Positions 1-11,678 are shown, numbered from the stretch's first letter. The stretch: 64,000 nt of DNA from Neolentinus lepideus HHB14362 ss-1 (GCA_001632425.1 KV425562.1:427285-491284); one strand, 5' to 3'. Numbers and translations are program-made. Notes: generated by a model not told the origin, from the sequence alone.

Positions 1-198
1 CATAGATTCACTTGACTTACTCTTTCCAGTGCCCCGTCATGCCAAGGTCCAGGCCGTGGAGAACAGAGGTAAGAGCAATGTAGCCCTTTTTCGCAACAGT
101 GATGGTGACTAGGAAACCAATGGCTGACGGTGGTGGTAGTCTGGTTAAAACAGAAGGATACAGTGCAAGTGCGTCAACTCAAGAGGGCGGCTCTGACC

Positions 199-2345
199 AT
201 GGCAGCCACGGAACGGAATGCAAGCAAAAAGTCCAAGAAGGGTAAGTGCTCAGTGATCTATCTTTACCTCAAGTTTCCCAGGATTGCCCCCAACTCACAG
301 ACACACCCGTGATAACCGCAGTTCGCCACCCAGCAGCAACCATCGATGACAACTCCGATGAGCCCTCAGAAGAAGAACTAGGTGATGAATCTGATGAAGA
401 AGCTCATGCCGAACGTGAAGCAGATGTGCTTGAGTCTGATGACGAGCGACTTATGAGTATGGGTGCTGGTCAGCTAGCTGCAGCCTTGAGTAACGAAGTG
501 AGTGGTTTTTGGGTCGTCGCACATGAATCTCACATTGTTCGATCTCATTCCAGGCTCCTCTATTCTATGGCGCCGATGAACAGGAAGAAGACTATGGCGC
601 CCTCTTGCGCGGCCCTGTCAAGGTCCGTCGCAAGGTCAAGGCCAGGTCTTCAAGTGCGTCATCATATGACTCAGCTAATGTGAGCGTTCCCGATGATGTC
701 CCATCGGAGGATGAGGGCCCCGTGTCCCATGCAGCTTCACGGCGATCATCAATGGAATCTATGCACTCGCATTTGTCCTTTGAGGACACCGTCATTTCTC
801 ATCACGACAACGGAACAGCTGCCAAGACAATCTATCGCACCAATGGCAATGTGCCCACCGCCGTTGACCTCTTCCAGACTGATGATCATGTTACCGACGT
901 TTGGACTCCTGCTGCCACTGTTTCTCATCGCAGCATTCCATCTGTATGTGTTTTCCTCTTCTATGCACTAACTACACAACCGAGCGCTGGAATACTCATC
1001 CCGAACTGTCGCAGTCATCACGATTCACAGCGGCAGACATACCAATCAAGAACGGTAAGAAGTCGAAACGAGAGATAGCACATGAACAGGAGGTACGTCG
1101 GGCATGCCTTGTATTCATTGGTACATTAACCATGATCCGAAGGCACCTCAATTCACGGAGCGTGATCCAGATATTGTGCATCCGAGACCACCTCAAGATA
1201 ATATTCTGTGCACCCGTGCCCGCTCCCAACATCGTGGTGTATCAAAACATGAGTCAGAACCGGTGACTATTCCTATTCCTGTTGCAGGCCCAGGGCCCTA
1301 CGATATGACTGCACTGGTCTACAACAACAAGAATAAGGTCAATCTCACCGCGCAGACTCCAGAGATTCGAGAAGTACTCCGTCTTGCAATTGACCAGGTG
1401 TATGTTTACATCCTCACCAAAAATGCGTACCCGGAGGTTGGTACTAGGCACATGGTTGCTTTGGATGCCTGTACCATGGCAGCGGAACATCTCAGGACTC
1501 AGTACGTGCCAATCCTGAACCGCCTACAGGACGGGAATGAGAAGGGATTTCGGAAGGCCCTTGCTGATATTGTGAGTACTCAAAAATATGACATCAATAC
1601 TCATTTGCCGATATCATCTTTACAGGTCGATGGTCGGATCAGTGTCCTACGCCGCGATATCAAGAGAATCGCCGTCAATCAAGTCCTCGGGTTCTATGCG
1701 CTTTCATCCGGGAAGGCAGACTATGTCAAGACATTGATGGATGCACAGCGATACGTGTTCCCCGGAGATCACACAGTACGTCATTCATTGTGATACTCTA
1801 TATACTAAAATATTGCACAGCGCGGTCAGTTCAACAACCGGGAGCCCTGGCGCCATGGTGCGATTGCGGCTGTCATGCGCATGGCCTACTTCACTGGCTC
1901 TGGATCGTTCGGAGACCGACATCATGATCTGTTCCTCTGCGGCGATGGCGAGCTCTGGGTACCTGATGCCATGGTTGCCCTCGTATGTACTGCTGTAAGT
2001 GTTCTCGTATATACCTGGACATACTACCAATCACATGCTGCAGATTCACGCGGCCATTGATGAATGGAGTTCGGGCGACTACGAACCCGCCGACTTCACC
2101 GGGAATTCGTGGGCAAGAACATACAAGGTCCATATCAGCACGCTCAATCACGTCAGGACCGTTGCTGCGCCTCGTTACCATCAAACCATGAATTACCTCT
2201 TCCAGACAGTGCGGTGAGTGTCCCATTCTACGCAGTCGCACCCTATTTATCATGTCACTGTAGAGCTGCGAATGGGTCGGGTGCTGTGGTGACCAGTCAG
2301 CAGCCAAGCGCTGTCAGCTTGATGGACCTTCGGAACGAGGTTTAG
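199..2345 (+). CDS. DUF6532 domain protein, multi-exon, start uncertain
   Basis: Function is unknown. The pieces read across several short introns as one protein. A basic start beginning MAATERNASKKSKK is followed by an acidic stretch (PSEEELGDESDEE) and a Ser-rich linker. From about 1270 there is a globular half that reads LTAQTPEIREVLRLAIDQVY and later GRISVLRRDIKRIAVNQVL, ending at the stop near 2345. The C-terminal half looks like the DUF6532 domain found in expanded families of mushroom-forming fungi, often near transposons. The ATG at 199 is the first in-frame methionine of the visible reading frame. An upstream exon at about 37-69, followed by a GTAAGAGC donor, is possible, so the true start may be earlier. 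Introns are clear at about 241-279, 1570-1625 and 1995-2043. The family assignment is from memory of its general pattern and rests on no database match. Confidence 0.6.
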
Positions 2346-2596
2346 TCCCGACTTTATTGTTCTTTTGTTCATGTATATGTATAGAGCATTTGTATGTACA
2401 TAGAAGCCAACAATATCATCCCAACTCGATGTCTTCATTCAATATAAGTTACATGACAACAGTTTGATGAGATCTGAAGTTGACGTAGTTAGGACTGATC
2501 ACACGGAATTAGGACAGAATTAGAATTGATAATAGGGAATTAGCTGAGGGACCAGCCTCAGTGGCATGATCAGACATGACGGGCGAATTTTTCTAA

Positions 2597-3139
2597 TCAG
2601 GTATGATTCGACTGTATTAGACGTGATATGATATGATTAGCGCGGGAGGGTTTTCCTGATGGGTGAGCAGGTACTTTGCATTTGAGGATTGAACTCGGAC
2701 TCACGTGCTTTCCGTGGATCTCATAAGTGAGCTTCGTAGAAACGATGATGTCTTCAAGCCATTTATGGAGCAAGACCGAGTCGGGCAATGCTCTGAGGTA
2801 CTGCGCCAATACATCAACAACAGCCTCAACACCACGTCCGCGTTCTCGGATTGGCGCGATCTCGGTGCGTGGTCCCCATTTAACTTCGAGTTGCTGGTTC
2901 ACAGCCATTTCGAGACCTTCTTCACGTAGCCATGTCTCGTCTGGTGCAAAACTATGAAATCCATAGAGAGAGTCGTTGGGTTGATGAAAAGGGACAGCAT
3001 CAGGTAAATTCTGAAGATATACATGCAAGAGAGCTATGTTGTGTTTATAGTGGTTCTCGACCATGATCGGTGAACTTGCAGGAGAGGACAGTGAAATTTG
3101 CAATGCACCACTCAAAGACGCACGTGGCGCAGCTACCAT
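2597..3139 (-). CDS. Hypothetical protein, 180 residues
   Basis: A single open frame with an ATG start, which I do not recognise. It has a Ser/Ala-rich N-terminus, then a segment reading NHYKHNIALLHVYLQNLP and a more polar second half, with no signal peptide or membrane segment. The initiation region is part of an inverted duplication: the opposite side of the nearby palindrome carries a degenerate copy of its first codons (LAAPRAYLS against AAPRASLS). The frame could be a fragment of a longer transposon-borne gene. The open frame alone is modest evidence that it is expressed. Confidence 0.35.
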   Translation of the reverse strand: MVAAPRASLSGALQISLSSPASSPIMVENHYKHNIALLHVYLQNLPDAVPFHQPNDSLYGFHSFAPDETWLREEGLEMAVNQQLEVKWGPRTEIAPIRERGRGVEAVVDVLAQYLRALPDSVLLHKWLEDIIVSTKLTYEIHGKHVSPSSILKCKVPAHPSGKPSRANHIISRLIQSNHT

Positions 3140-3213
3140 AGTCTCCTCGTACTATGCAGGTGGACCGAGGTGTGTATTATACTTTAGAGCCATTAAAAAG
3201 AGATCCGTCATAG

Positions 3214-3650
3214 CTACTACACACCCTCGACCTTTGTATAATTAGCTTGTGCTGGTCCCAGCTAGTACTCCCAAATTAACCCAAATTTACACCCTCTATA
3301 TGGGCCTGACCAAAATTACCGGTAAATTTCCTGTAAATTACAGGTGTTAAATAACTGAGGTAATTTACACGTCCCAATTTCCCCGAACCCTAGTGCGCAC
3401 CTCCCGATGCGCCGCGGCAGTGTGGCAGTGCTTTTCCGATGGTTGGATTGGCTGAAGCGGCGTCCTGGCACTAGGGTTCGGGGAATTTGGGATGTGTAAA
3501 TTACCTCGGTTATTTAACACATGTAATTTACAGGAAATTTACCGGTAAATTTGGTCAGGCCCATATAGAGGGTGTAAATTTGGGTTAATTTGGGAGTACT
3601 AGCTGGGACCGGCACAAGCTAATTATACAAAGGTCGAGGGTGTGTAGTAG
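3214..3650. repeat. Near-perfect palindrome, MITE-like (183 bp arms, 71 bp loop)
   Basis: The left arm (3214-3396) and right arm (3468-3650) are inverted copies of equal length with about six mismatches by eye. Both run from CTACTACACACCCTCGACC inward to CCCCGAACCCTAGTGC. The loop (3397-3467) is GC-rich and unrelated. The arms are AT-rich with repeated ACCGGTAAAT and GTAAATTACA motifs and carry no open frame. The structure fits a foldback or MITE-type non-autonomous DNA element. I could not see a convincing direct target duplication because the flanks are themselves degenerate inverted copies. Confidence 0.85.
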
Positions 3651-3780
3651 ACATAATAGACTCCATATACCTCGGGCCACTTACATCATCATGGTATGGT
3701 ACTTAGCTGCGCCACGTGCGTATTTGAGCACGAGATGTACAGTCACAAATTTCAATATTTGCACTCGGTCACCATAACTG
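3651..3780 (+). pseudogene. Degenerate inverted copy of the 5' end of the 2597-3139 gene
   Basis: On the plus strand, ATG at 3691 begins a frame containing LAAPRAYLS and stops after about 28 codons. The minus-strand gene at 3139 begins with AAPRASLS at the mirror position around the palindrome. The shared bases include ACGCACGTGGCGCAGCTA next to the start and a TGAAATTTG block further in. This is a broken partial copy produced by inverted duplication. It is unlikely to encode a product. Confidence 0.45.
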
Positions 3781-3894
3781 AGAACGGAGAATCATACCGC
3801 CCAGCATAGCAAGGGATTAATTCACTTTTCCATGGCGTGAACCTCCGGGACCATATAGTATTGTGGCTGGGACATATGGTAGAGCTCAGCAGAC

Positions 3895-4090
3895 TGTAAT
3901 TTACATGTAAAATAGCCCTATTTTACCGGTTAATTAGCGTTAATTAACGCGGTCCGCTCCGGGGCTCCGCCTCGGACCCCGTTGGTAAATAACGGTCAAT
4001 TACACCTGTTAATTAGTCCTACGGCCTGCTGCTTGGTAAGTTTCAACGGTCAATTAGGTCCTATCCCAATTTCCCCGAACCCTACCTGGC
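3895..4090. repeat. AT-rich repeat fragment related to the palindrome core
   Basis: The block contains repeated TAATTA and ACGGTCAATTA motifs. It also has a GC hairpin with stem GGTCCG (3951-3956) and CGGACC (3973-3978). At 4065-4084 there is an exact 20-base copy of the core found at 3373-3392 of the palindrome (CCCAATTTCCCCGAACCCTA). This suggests a second, differently organised member of the same repeat family. It holds no open frame. Confidence 0.5.
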
Positions 4091-5015
4091 ACCCGCGACC
4101 AACTTCACGGACGTCCATCCAAACGGAGCACTAACGAGGTGCTTCGCTCCTGCCTAGTAAATCCTGTTCTGGCACTCCTCCCAATGCATTCCACGATAGA
4201 CAGCCCATCTGCGATTCAGGAAGGCCTTCGAGTCCGGGTTTCGTTCGAGCAGACTCGAACTGTTCTATTATCACTTGCGACGATGTGCCAAACTTCTCGT
4301 CCTAAAGACAGCGCATCTAAACCTCTCTAGCTTGATCTCTACGGCGCCGGCTGGTCGCTGAATATTTGCGTTTGCCTCCACTTGCCTGGACTTAGTGCAT
4401 CAATCGCTTGTGAGAGATCTACATTGCCTCTGTCGGTGTACTAAGTACTAGTCGAGTCTCCATGTCGTGAAGACAAGAACTCATGCCACATAGATTTAAT
4501 TAGCACCGGTCATTATGCACTGATCTATCCTATTTATATCACCCAAGAGCCGAGAATGAAGCGGGTCTTTGTCGTGTTTACCTTCGGGGGGTCTGACATG
4601 TACGTACATAGCCCGCAAGCCGTACCGTGTGTCGCCTCCTACCTAGGTACCCGTCCTGTCGGGTGAAGTCAACGTTGGGTGCACATCAAGGTCCTGCAAC
4701 TTGAATGCCGGCTTTTCATCGCAGTATGAAGCAATATTGTGATGTACAGCATACTTGGTGCTGATGATTTTGTGTGCGTTGTATACGCTAGTTCGCATCT
4801 GTAAAATATCACGCATTCATGTTTTGACAGTCGCATCAAATACTAGGATCCCACGCTTGCCTGACGTGAGTACCTGTGGGACAGTTCTTGCGGTCTGGTG
4901 GATAGTAATTCCACACGCTCGATAATCCGGGACGGACTAGTGTGGCCGTCCCTACGCTAGATAAATTTAAATATGCCGCTGCATCGTTCGCACATAGCTG
5001 GAAGTCGTCCTAGCT
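4091..5015. other. Intergenic, no gene seen
   Basis: About 920 bases with only short incidental frames. It includes the upstream region of the P450 gene; I see no convincing TATA box or known element. Confidence 0.5.
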
Positions 5016-7343
5016 ATGGCTACGCTGACATGTTTGATAGCCTCTGTTCTCCTCATCAGTGAATTCTACCGCTGGATTTGCCGACCATCAATTTCTCACA
5101 TACGTGGTCCCCGCCCGGAGCTGTTCTTTGGTGAGCCCATCGTCCCTACAAGATATTTTCAGTATCTCATGCCACTACGTTCTCCCAGGCAATGTCCGGC
5201 ACATTATAAAGCGGAGCAATGTCGAAGCCATGCTCGAATGGCAAGAGGAATTTGGCTCGGTGTTCCGTTTTCAAGGCTTCTTCGGGGTAAGGATGACTTC
5301 CAAGTGATATCATTGTATTCGGTGGTTCTGATAACTATACTGCGGAACAGTCAAAGAAACTCATCGTTGCCGATCCAAAGGCACTACACCACATCCTCAA
5401 CACAGCAGCGTATGAATTCCCCAAGCCGGGTGCCTTTCGGGCGGTCATCCGTGCCATCTCAGGGCCGAATATCGTCGCGGCGGAAGGTGCGAGGCGTCAC
5501 TTGATTAGGTGTGACCAGGCTTTGCGGTTTACCAATGGATATTGATATACAGGCGACGACCATAAGAAGCAAAGGCGATTGATGTCCCCCGCATTCGGCG
5601 TGCGGGAGACAAAAGCATATCTATCCATCTTCAAGGCTTGCGCGGAGAAGGTGCGTCTCTCGCGGAGACATCAGGGCGAGCTGACGAACCACAATGACGA
5701 TGAAGGTGGTCATGAAGTGGCAGGATGCTGTTGTGCATTCGGATGACCAGTCAACTGTTGTGGATGTGCATCACACTTTGCTTCCTGCTACGCTGGAGGC
5801 CCTCTGCGAAGGTATGTGCATGCAGGTAGCACGTTTCGTATAACGGATATATCATACATCCACTGTGTCAGCCACCTTCGACTTTCAGATGGACAACAAG
5901 CGGGGAGACGACCTCCGCAAGCTCTATGCGAACTTTAAGTGAGGAGACTTACTACGCTCTGCATCACGATATGTTGACTCATCTATGTGTGCACCACAGT
6001 AACGATGCTTTCCCGCCTAATGCCGCGATATTGGCCGCTCTTTTAGACTGGATCCCTACATGTATCATCACCCCACTGCTCAGAATTCTGCCAGTGAAGA
6101 ACGTCGCCTTCATCCGGAAGCACAGGAGGCAGTCGTACGAGATCGCCGCGGAAATAATGGCGGAAAAGTCGCATGCCATCGCTGAGGGGAGGGAGAGTCG
6201 GGACCTCTGCAGTCTTCTAGGTTGGGCTGTCCATATTTGGGTATACGGTTGGATACTAACCGTTTCATGTTACCTTGTGTCGTCAGTCAAAGCCAATGCA
6301 TCCGAAAAAGTAAAAGACTTCCAGCTAACTCAGGAAGAGCTATACGCGCAGAGCAGGTGAGCACATACAGCTCGTGAAGAAGATGTTGACGTCTCAAGCC
6401 TAAGTCTGCACAGCGTCGTGTTCATCGCTGGACATGACACCACCGCGGGGACGCTGACTTTCGGACTGTGGCAGCTCGCGAGACATGTCGGCGTGCAAAC
6501 CCGGCTCCGCGAAGAGGTCAGAGCCACCCTGGCCGCCATCCGTGCGCGAGGCAAGGCGGAGCCGTCTGTGGAAGACATGGAGAGCATGCCGTATCTCCAG
6601 GCGGTGATGAAGGTACGCGACCGCCTTGCTGTCGGATGCGGTGGGAATGGGGTTTCACGCAGACGTGCTGCAGGAGACCTTGCGGCTGCACCCTGCTGTT
6701 GCCCAGATAGCTCGGTCAGCGGGGAAGGACTGCGTGCTTCCCCTGAGCTATCCGGTCGAGACTGCTTCTGGAGAGCTCATCAGACATATTGCGGTGCCCA
6801 AAGGCACAGAGATTGTGGTCGCGATATCGTGTTATAATCGGTAAGAAATTATCTGCCCTTCTCTGGTTATGCCTGCTGGCATAAGCCTGAACTCTGACTG
6901 TCCTCGAAGGAATAAGAACGTCTGGGGAGAGGATGCGCATGTTTTCAGACCTGACAGATGGCTCGCGGAAGAACAACCATCGAAGTCAAAGACGTCTGTT
7001 GGTGTGATAGGAAATATGTGAGCCTATTCCTCGGTGTTGGTGTGATTTCACCTTGATATACCTCCCCTAGTGCATCCTTCCTGAGTGGGACGAGATCCTG
7101 CCTTGGCTGGAAGTTTGCGTGAGTATCACGAGTGAATGTATCTTATCATCTTCCATACTGACGTCAACATTCAGGATGCTTGAGATGCAATCTTTCCTCG
7201 TGGAAATTATCGATCAATTCGAGTTACGTGCCACAAAAGAGATCCGTCCATGGGGTGATAATCTCGTGTATCCCCTTGTAGACGGAGAGGAGGAGAAAGG
7301 AGCGCAAATGCCCCTGCGCATCTCTCCCGCCTCGAGAGACTGA
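5016..7343 (+). CDS. Cytochrome P450 monooxygenase
   Basis: A microsomal haem-thiolate monooxygenase; the substrate cannot be told. An N-terminal membrane anchor (MATLTCLIASVLLISEF) is followed by a proline-containing hinge (IRGPRPELFFG). The main motifs are all present in successive exons: helix C region DDHKKQRRLMSPAFG, I-helix AGHDTTA, K-helix ETLRLHP (ExxR), a PERF-like FRPDRW, and the haem loop FLSGTRSCLGW at 7078-7107 with its Cys codon at 7099-7101. About a dozen short introns interrupt it, the first at about 5131-5189. The ATG at 5016 precedes the anchor directly and no better start is visible. It looks intact. A close but dead paralogue lies at 12533, so a local duplication happened. 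Neighbouring AKR and GST sequences suggest, but do not show, a small detoxification or secondary-metabolism neighbourhood. Confidence 0.92.
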
Positions 7344-7529
7344 GCTACTGTTGCCTGTTACCTGCGCAAGAGATATCTGCTATTGTCAAGAAGAATATTG
7401 GGCTTCCGTTGACAGTAACTCTTTCTACAATCCCTAGCACGGAAAACTGACGCATTCCTTGTATATGGGGCTATGCGGGCAAGATTGCCAGGTCGCTGTT
7501 CTGGTGTTGTAACCTACTCATTTGCTTCC

Positions 7530-8065
7530 TCATGAGGTCTTTATCCTAGAGACTAGAACATCAGCCAGACGCGTCCATCTTCCGCCGCGCCAGTTTGAGA
7601 ATCTCCTCCACTCTTCTGACTTGTCACCAAAAACGCGTCTAACGCAGGTCGCAAACGCAACACCAACCACATCCGCCCACACTGGCACGTCTCCCATCAG
7701 GTAAAGCTGAGAAGGACCTGATTGCTCCCAAATAGTGACAGTACTCGCGAATTGAGCCAAGCACGGCATCGCGGTGTCAAATCAGAGTTCCCATGAGTGT
7801 CGTGCATATGCTTGCGGCCAAGCATATCCACCAGCTGCTTTACACTTGTCTGATTTCTTGGGTTTCTTTTCGGGCGCAGGAGTCAGTGCCGTTACTGTTC
7901 GCTCGAGATCGCGCAAAGCAAGTGAGACAGATGCAATGAGCACAATCTCATCCATCAATTCCAACGCAACAGGAACAACCAAAAAACTAGCATCAACGTC
8001 GCGGTACATATATCCAAGGGACTCCTACCTATCTTACACCCACCCGCTATTCCATCCCAAGTACC
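7530..8065 (-). pseudogene. Glutathione S-transferase C-terminal remnant
   Basis: Two pieces in the same orientation resemble the all-helical C-terminal half of fungal glutathione S-transferases. The first (to 8009) contains FLVVPVALELMDE and ALTPAPEKKPKK; the second (7530-7769) contains LYLMGDVPVWADVVGVAF followed by GDKSEEWRRFSNWRGGRW, a typical ending of this group. Between them the frame meets a stop (HSWEL then TGA). The thioredoxin-like N-terminal domain is absent: the preceding gene on this strand, the aldo/keto reductase, ends at 8066. I read it as a truncated, probably inactive copy. An unrecognised intron could still join the two pieces, but the missing N-terminus remains. Confidence 0.5.
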
Positions 8066-9513
8066 CTACTTCGACATCAGCAACACAGCCAATCTCGAAC
8101 TAATCCAGGTCACGCGGAAGCAAAACCACAAGAACGCAAACGTAAGGAAGGCCTTCACTGCCATGTTCCTCTTTTGCATTGGGGAGGTCGGACCCTTCGC
8201 GCCGGCTTCGTCGATCGCGGCGATTTCTTCGTCGGTGAGGTCGGCTGGGACGAAGAAAGAAGTGATAGGCTGTGAGTGGCAGTGAGGAGGGGATGAGGAT
8301 AACTTACGAAGGTCTGCGACTGCGAGGTACTCAGTCAGGTGTTCCTTTCTCGAGCTCGTTCTAAGATAAGACAGTAAGTCCAAACAACGCGAGAGCGAAG
8401 ACAGCGAAATTACTGACGTTACGATCACAACACCCTTCTGTTGCACCCACTTCAGGATCACCTGCACGGGAGACGCCCCGAGACGCTTCGCAGCTGCAGC
8501 GACCGGCTTGTCGACTGGACCTCCAGGGGTCTTCGTGATGGGACTTGGAGGCGCAATTCGTTAGCTAAGCTTGTCGAAATCAAGAACCGGTAGCTCACGT
8601 GAGGCTGCCGTACGCTTCGGTGATGATGCCATGCTTTGCGGAGTATTCGAGAAGGGCTTTGTGGCTGGCATAGTTGTACGGGTGGAAATTGATCTAGAAT
8701 GACATTCCGTCATCAGACCATAATTGCTGAGATCAGACAGAGGAAGCTATGCACCTGGTTCACGGCAGGGACGATTTTGGCAGTCTTGACGAGTAACTGG
8801 AGTTGCTCCAGGTTGAAGTTGCTGACACCGATACTCCTATTGATTCACATGCGATTAGTGACATTACATAGACGCAACCTGAATACGGGGCGCATACTTG
8901 GCCAGTCCGTCCTCCTTAATCTTCTCAAATTCCTGCCATGAGGTTTCCAGGTTCTTCTCAACAAGTCGCGGGAAGTGGATCAGGTACAAGTCTATGTGCT
9001 TCAGATCAAGCTAGACAGTGCACAACTTCTGATGTTAGAAGTCAACATGCCCAATGCAACGGAGTCCGCACTTTTGTCAGACTGGTCCGGACTGCGCTTT
9101 GAATGTCACCGCCGTCATACTTCGTCGTGATATACAAATCTGAGCGGTTCAATCCACTCTCCCTGACGCCTTTCGCAACGGTGTCCTCATTTCCATAGAC
9201 TGTTACGATTCAGTATCGCTGTTGCCACGACAAGAGCGAAAGTCGTTCACTCACTAGCTGCCGTGTCAATGTGGGAGAAACCGGTCTCCAGCGCCTGTTC
9301 GACGTACTCCGTCGCATCCTAGCCGCCCTCCCCATCAGCAAGGCCATCGCATTTCCGAACCAGTGCACCACCTACTTTCCGGAACAGAGCACTCCCCGTA
9401 CCGAAAGCTATGGCCGGTATCTACATGCTAGGTGGGTCGACGGTAATCACCTTCAACGGCCGTCAAACACCCACCTCAGTGCCATCGTTGAGCTTGACGA
9501 CTCCAAAAGGCAT
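8066..9513 (-). CDS. Aldo/keto reductase with hydrophobic C-terminal tail
   Basis: An NAD(P)H-dependent oxidoreductase of the (beta/alpha)8-barrel AKR family, reducing aldehydes or ketones; the substrate is unknown. Spliced from ATG at 9513 it reads MPFGVVKLNDGTEV, then ETGFSHIDTAAIYGNED (Asp and Tyr of the tetrad), LYITTKYDGGD (Lys), IDLYLIHFPR (His), IGVSNFNLEQL, and VILKWVQQKGVVIVT, ending near LTDEEIAAIDEAG. A 57-base intron near 9309-9365 removes an in-frame TAG, and CTGAT sits where a branch point is expected. Unusually, the protein continues after the barrel with AVKAFLTFAFLWFCFRVTWI, a stretch long and apolar enough to be a membrane anchor. The gene looks intact. A GST remnant lies immediately downstream. 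Confidence 0.85.
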
Positions 9514-10620
9514 GGTTACTTGGTCTGTGGTCTTGATTGTCTATGGTAGGGTGTGTGCGGCCAGCGCGTTCAACGACGACCAGAGCAATCCGGCGGACGG
9601 ATGAGCTCATCGTGAGTTGCGGACCAGATCTCCGGGACGACGGACTTTGTGGACTTGATTCCTATTTTTACCGGTTATGAGCACGTGTTCATTCTAATTC
9701 TAATCGCTATACCCATTGACCAAGTTCTCTATCCTGGTACTAACTATCACTTCTGACTCTCTGCATGACGATCATTGCAACGTGGAGGTTTGTGTGCCGC
9801 TAGAGAAATAGTGCAGCGTTCGCGGTAAGTCAACGAGCAACCGCTAGCCGTTATGTTCTCGTGCGTATCTCCTACTCGATGATCAAATAATAGAATAACA
9901 CTGCTATCCCTCAGCAAATTTATTTCTCTCCCGAATTTCAGAAGAGGGCCTAGTGCTGTGCGGTGTGTATTGTCCAATTTGTCATTCTATCCCGCTCAGC
10001 GTGATTTGCACTATCAGGAACCGCTGAGAAGACCGACCTTTCCCCGTTCTACGCATACCTCGCTGTAATGATACAACCGCGGCGTTCAAGATTATCAACC
10101 TCTTCCTCTCGCCTCACATCGTGCTATCGTTAACGACCCCTTCAGTCCATTCGACTTCTCCATTCCGCCTCGCAGCCCAAAGTGGTCCGGTGCGATGCTA
10201 TTTCACCTCGGTCGCCCACTTCTCCTGCACGAAATCAGCAGCGAGACCTGGAGGTCCAAGATTTTCCGACGCATCTGCTGCTATGGCTTCGTACCTCCAC
10301 CTTCGTCTGCCTGCTCGCCGAGATCTCCACCACGTCCTCGGGAACGATGCTGCCCTGCCACTGTAAGAACGCGCATCCCTAAGTGGAAGCGGTCCCCTGA
10401 GTTGTTGAGTGTCATCTCGGCGGGCTTGATGATTTCAACGAGAAATCGAGCATAAGCTGCAAATGGAAGGCAGCGGACGACCCAAGTGAAGAGAAGAGCC
10501 TAACACCATCAAATACAAAAGAGGATCCATATATGTTACATTTGAGATGTGCATACAATCACATGTAGTTATGTTTGTCTTATATTCTTACATCACGATG
10601 TATTCTTCTTCTGCATTCAA
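9514..10620. other. Intergenic, no gene seen
   Basis: About 1.1 kb between the divergently facing ends of the AKR (5' side) and NAXE (3' side). The short plus-strand frames around 10121-10455 have no recognisable similarity and no clear coding character. I see nothing supportable. Confidence 0.5.
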
Positions 10621-11678
10621 TCAGAGCTTCTGTGACCCATCCCGAGGGAGTTCAACGATCTGATCTGATCCAGGATATTCGGGCAAGTTAAGACTGAATT
10701 TCTCCTCCAATGCTCTAAATCACAGTTGAGTGTCATCTCGCAATCGCCTAGCATTGCTCGTGTAGTACTTACTTGGTCACAAATCTTCCGCCCAATAAAT
10801 GCCTCCCCTGAAATTCTCTTACGCCCTCCTTCGGCGCAGTCAAGCTGATCAACACGTCCGGGTTAAGACCGACACCCTCCGCATTGCCTTTCTCCACGTC
10901 CCACCCCGACGGGATGTCCACTGAGACAATGGGCAGCCCGGACTTGGTGAGGAGCGGGAGCGCCTCGTCGAAGGGTGGGCGCACGGGTGGCTTGAAGGAG
11001 AAGCCGAAGATCGCGTCGAGGATGACGTCTGAGCGCGCGAGGGCGTCGCGCAGGGTGGAGACGTCGGATGAAGGCGGGAGGGTGGAGATTTTCATGTTCG
11101 TGCATTGGGCTTGGAGGCGCTGCGTGAGTGGTCAACCGAGAGGATCACGTATGGGGTGATGCACTCGTACCTTGTATATGTCTTTCGACCCAGGCTGCTC
11201 ATGATTTGCCGTCAGCTCGCGCTACGCGAATATGCGCTGCATTTACCTTCGGCATCCATATGGTAGGCTGATATCCGAACATGCCTGAATTGGGATGTCG
11301 ATACGTAGACTACGGTAGCAGATTGTAAAAACTCACCCAAGTGACGCGCTGCGACCAGACCATCACCACCCTGGTTTCCTGGTCCACAGCAAACCAAGAC
11401 ACGGGGGTACTTCTCCTTCTTGTACACCCTCTCCAGCGTCTGCGCGCACGCCAGTCCAGCCAGCTCCATCAGCTACACAGATTCAGCACAAGTCTGTCAA
11501 TCTATATGGAAACGACGTTTGATGGCGACATACCTGGTCGAGGCTGAACGCACCTGCGGTGCTCATGAGCTCCTCATCAATCTGCAGGAATGAATGTTCA
11601 GGATGCCTCTGCAGGTTGACGGGATCGATTTACTTGCTGCGCGAGTTTTGCCGTCAGGTATCCAATTGACTTGGACAT
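10621..11678 (-). CDS. NAXE: NAD(P)HX epimerase (YjeF N-terminal domain)
   Basis: Epimerises the R form of damaged, hydrated NAD(P)H so that the partner dehydratase can repair it; usually mitochondrial or cytosolic. From ATG at 11678 the spliced product begins [15 protein letters not shown], followed by [18 protein letters not shown], the phosphate-binding [29 protein letters not shown], the [11 protein letters not shown] segment with the catalytic-site Asp, and [15 protein letters not shown]. It ends [11 protein letters not shown] before the stop at 10621. That is the complete order expected for the family and near the usual length of about 240-250 residues. It is cut by about five introns of 50-60 bases. 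No separate mitochondrial presequence is evident from this start. Confidence 0.9.
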
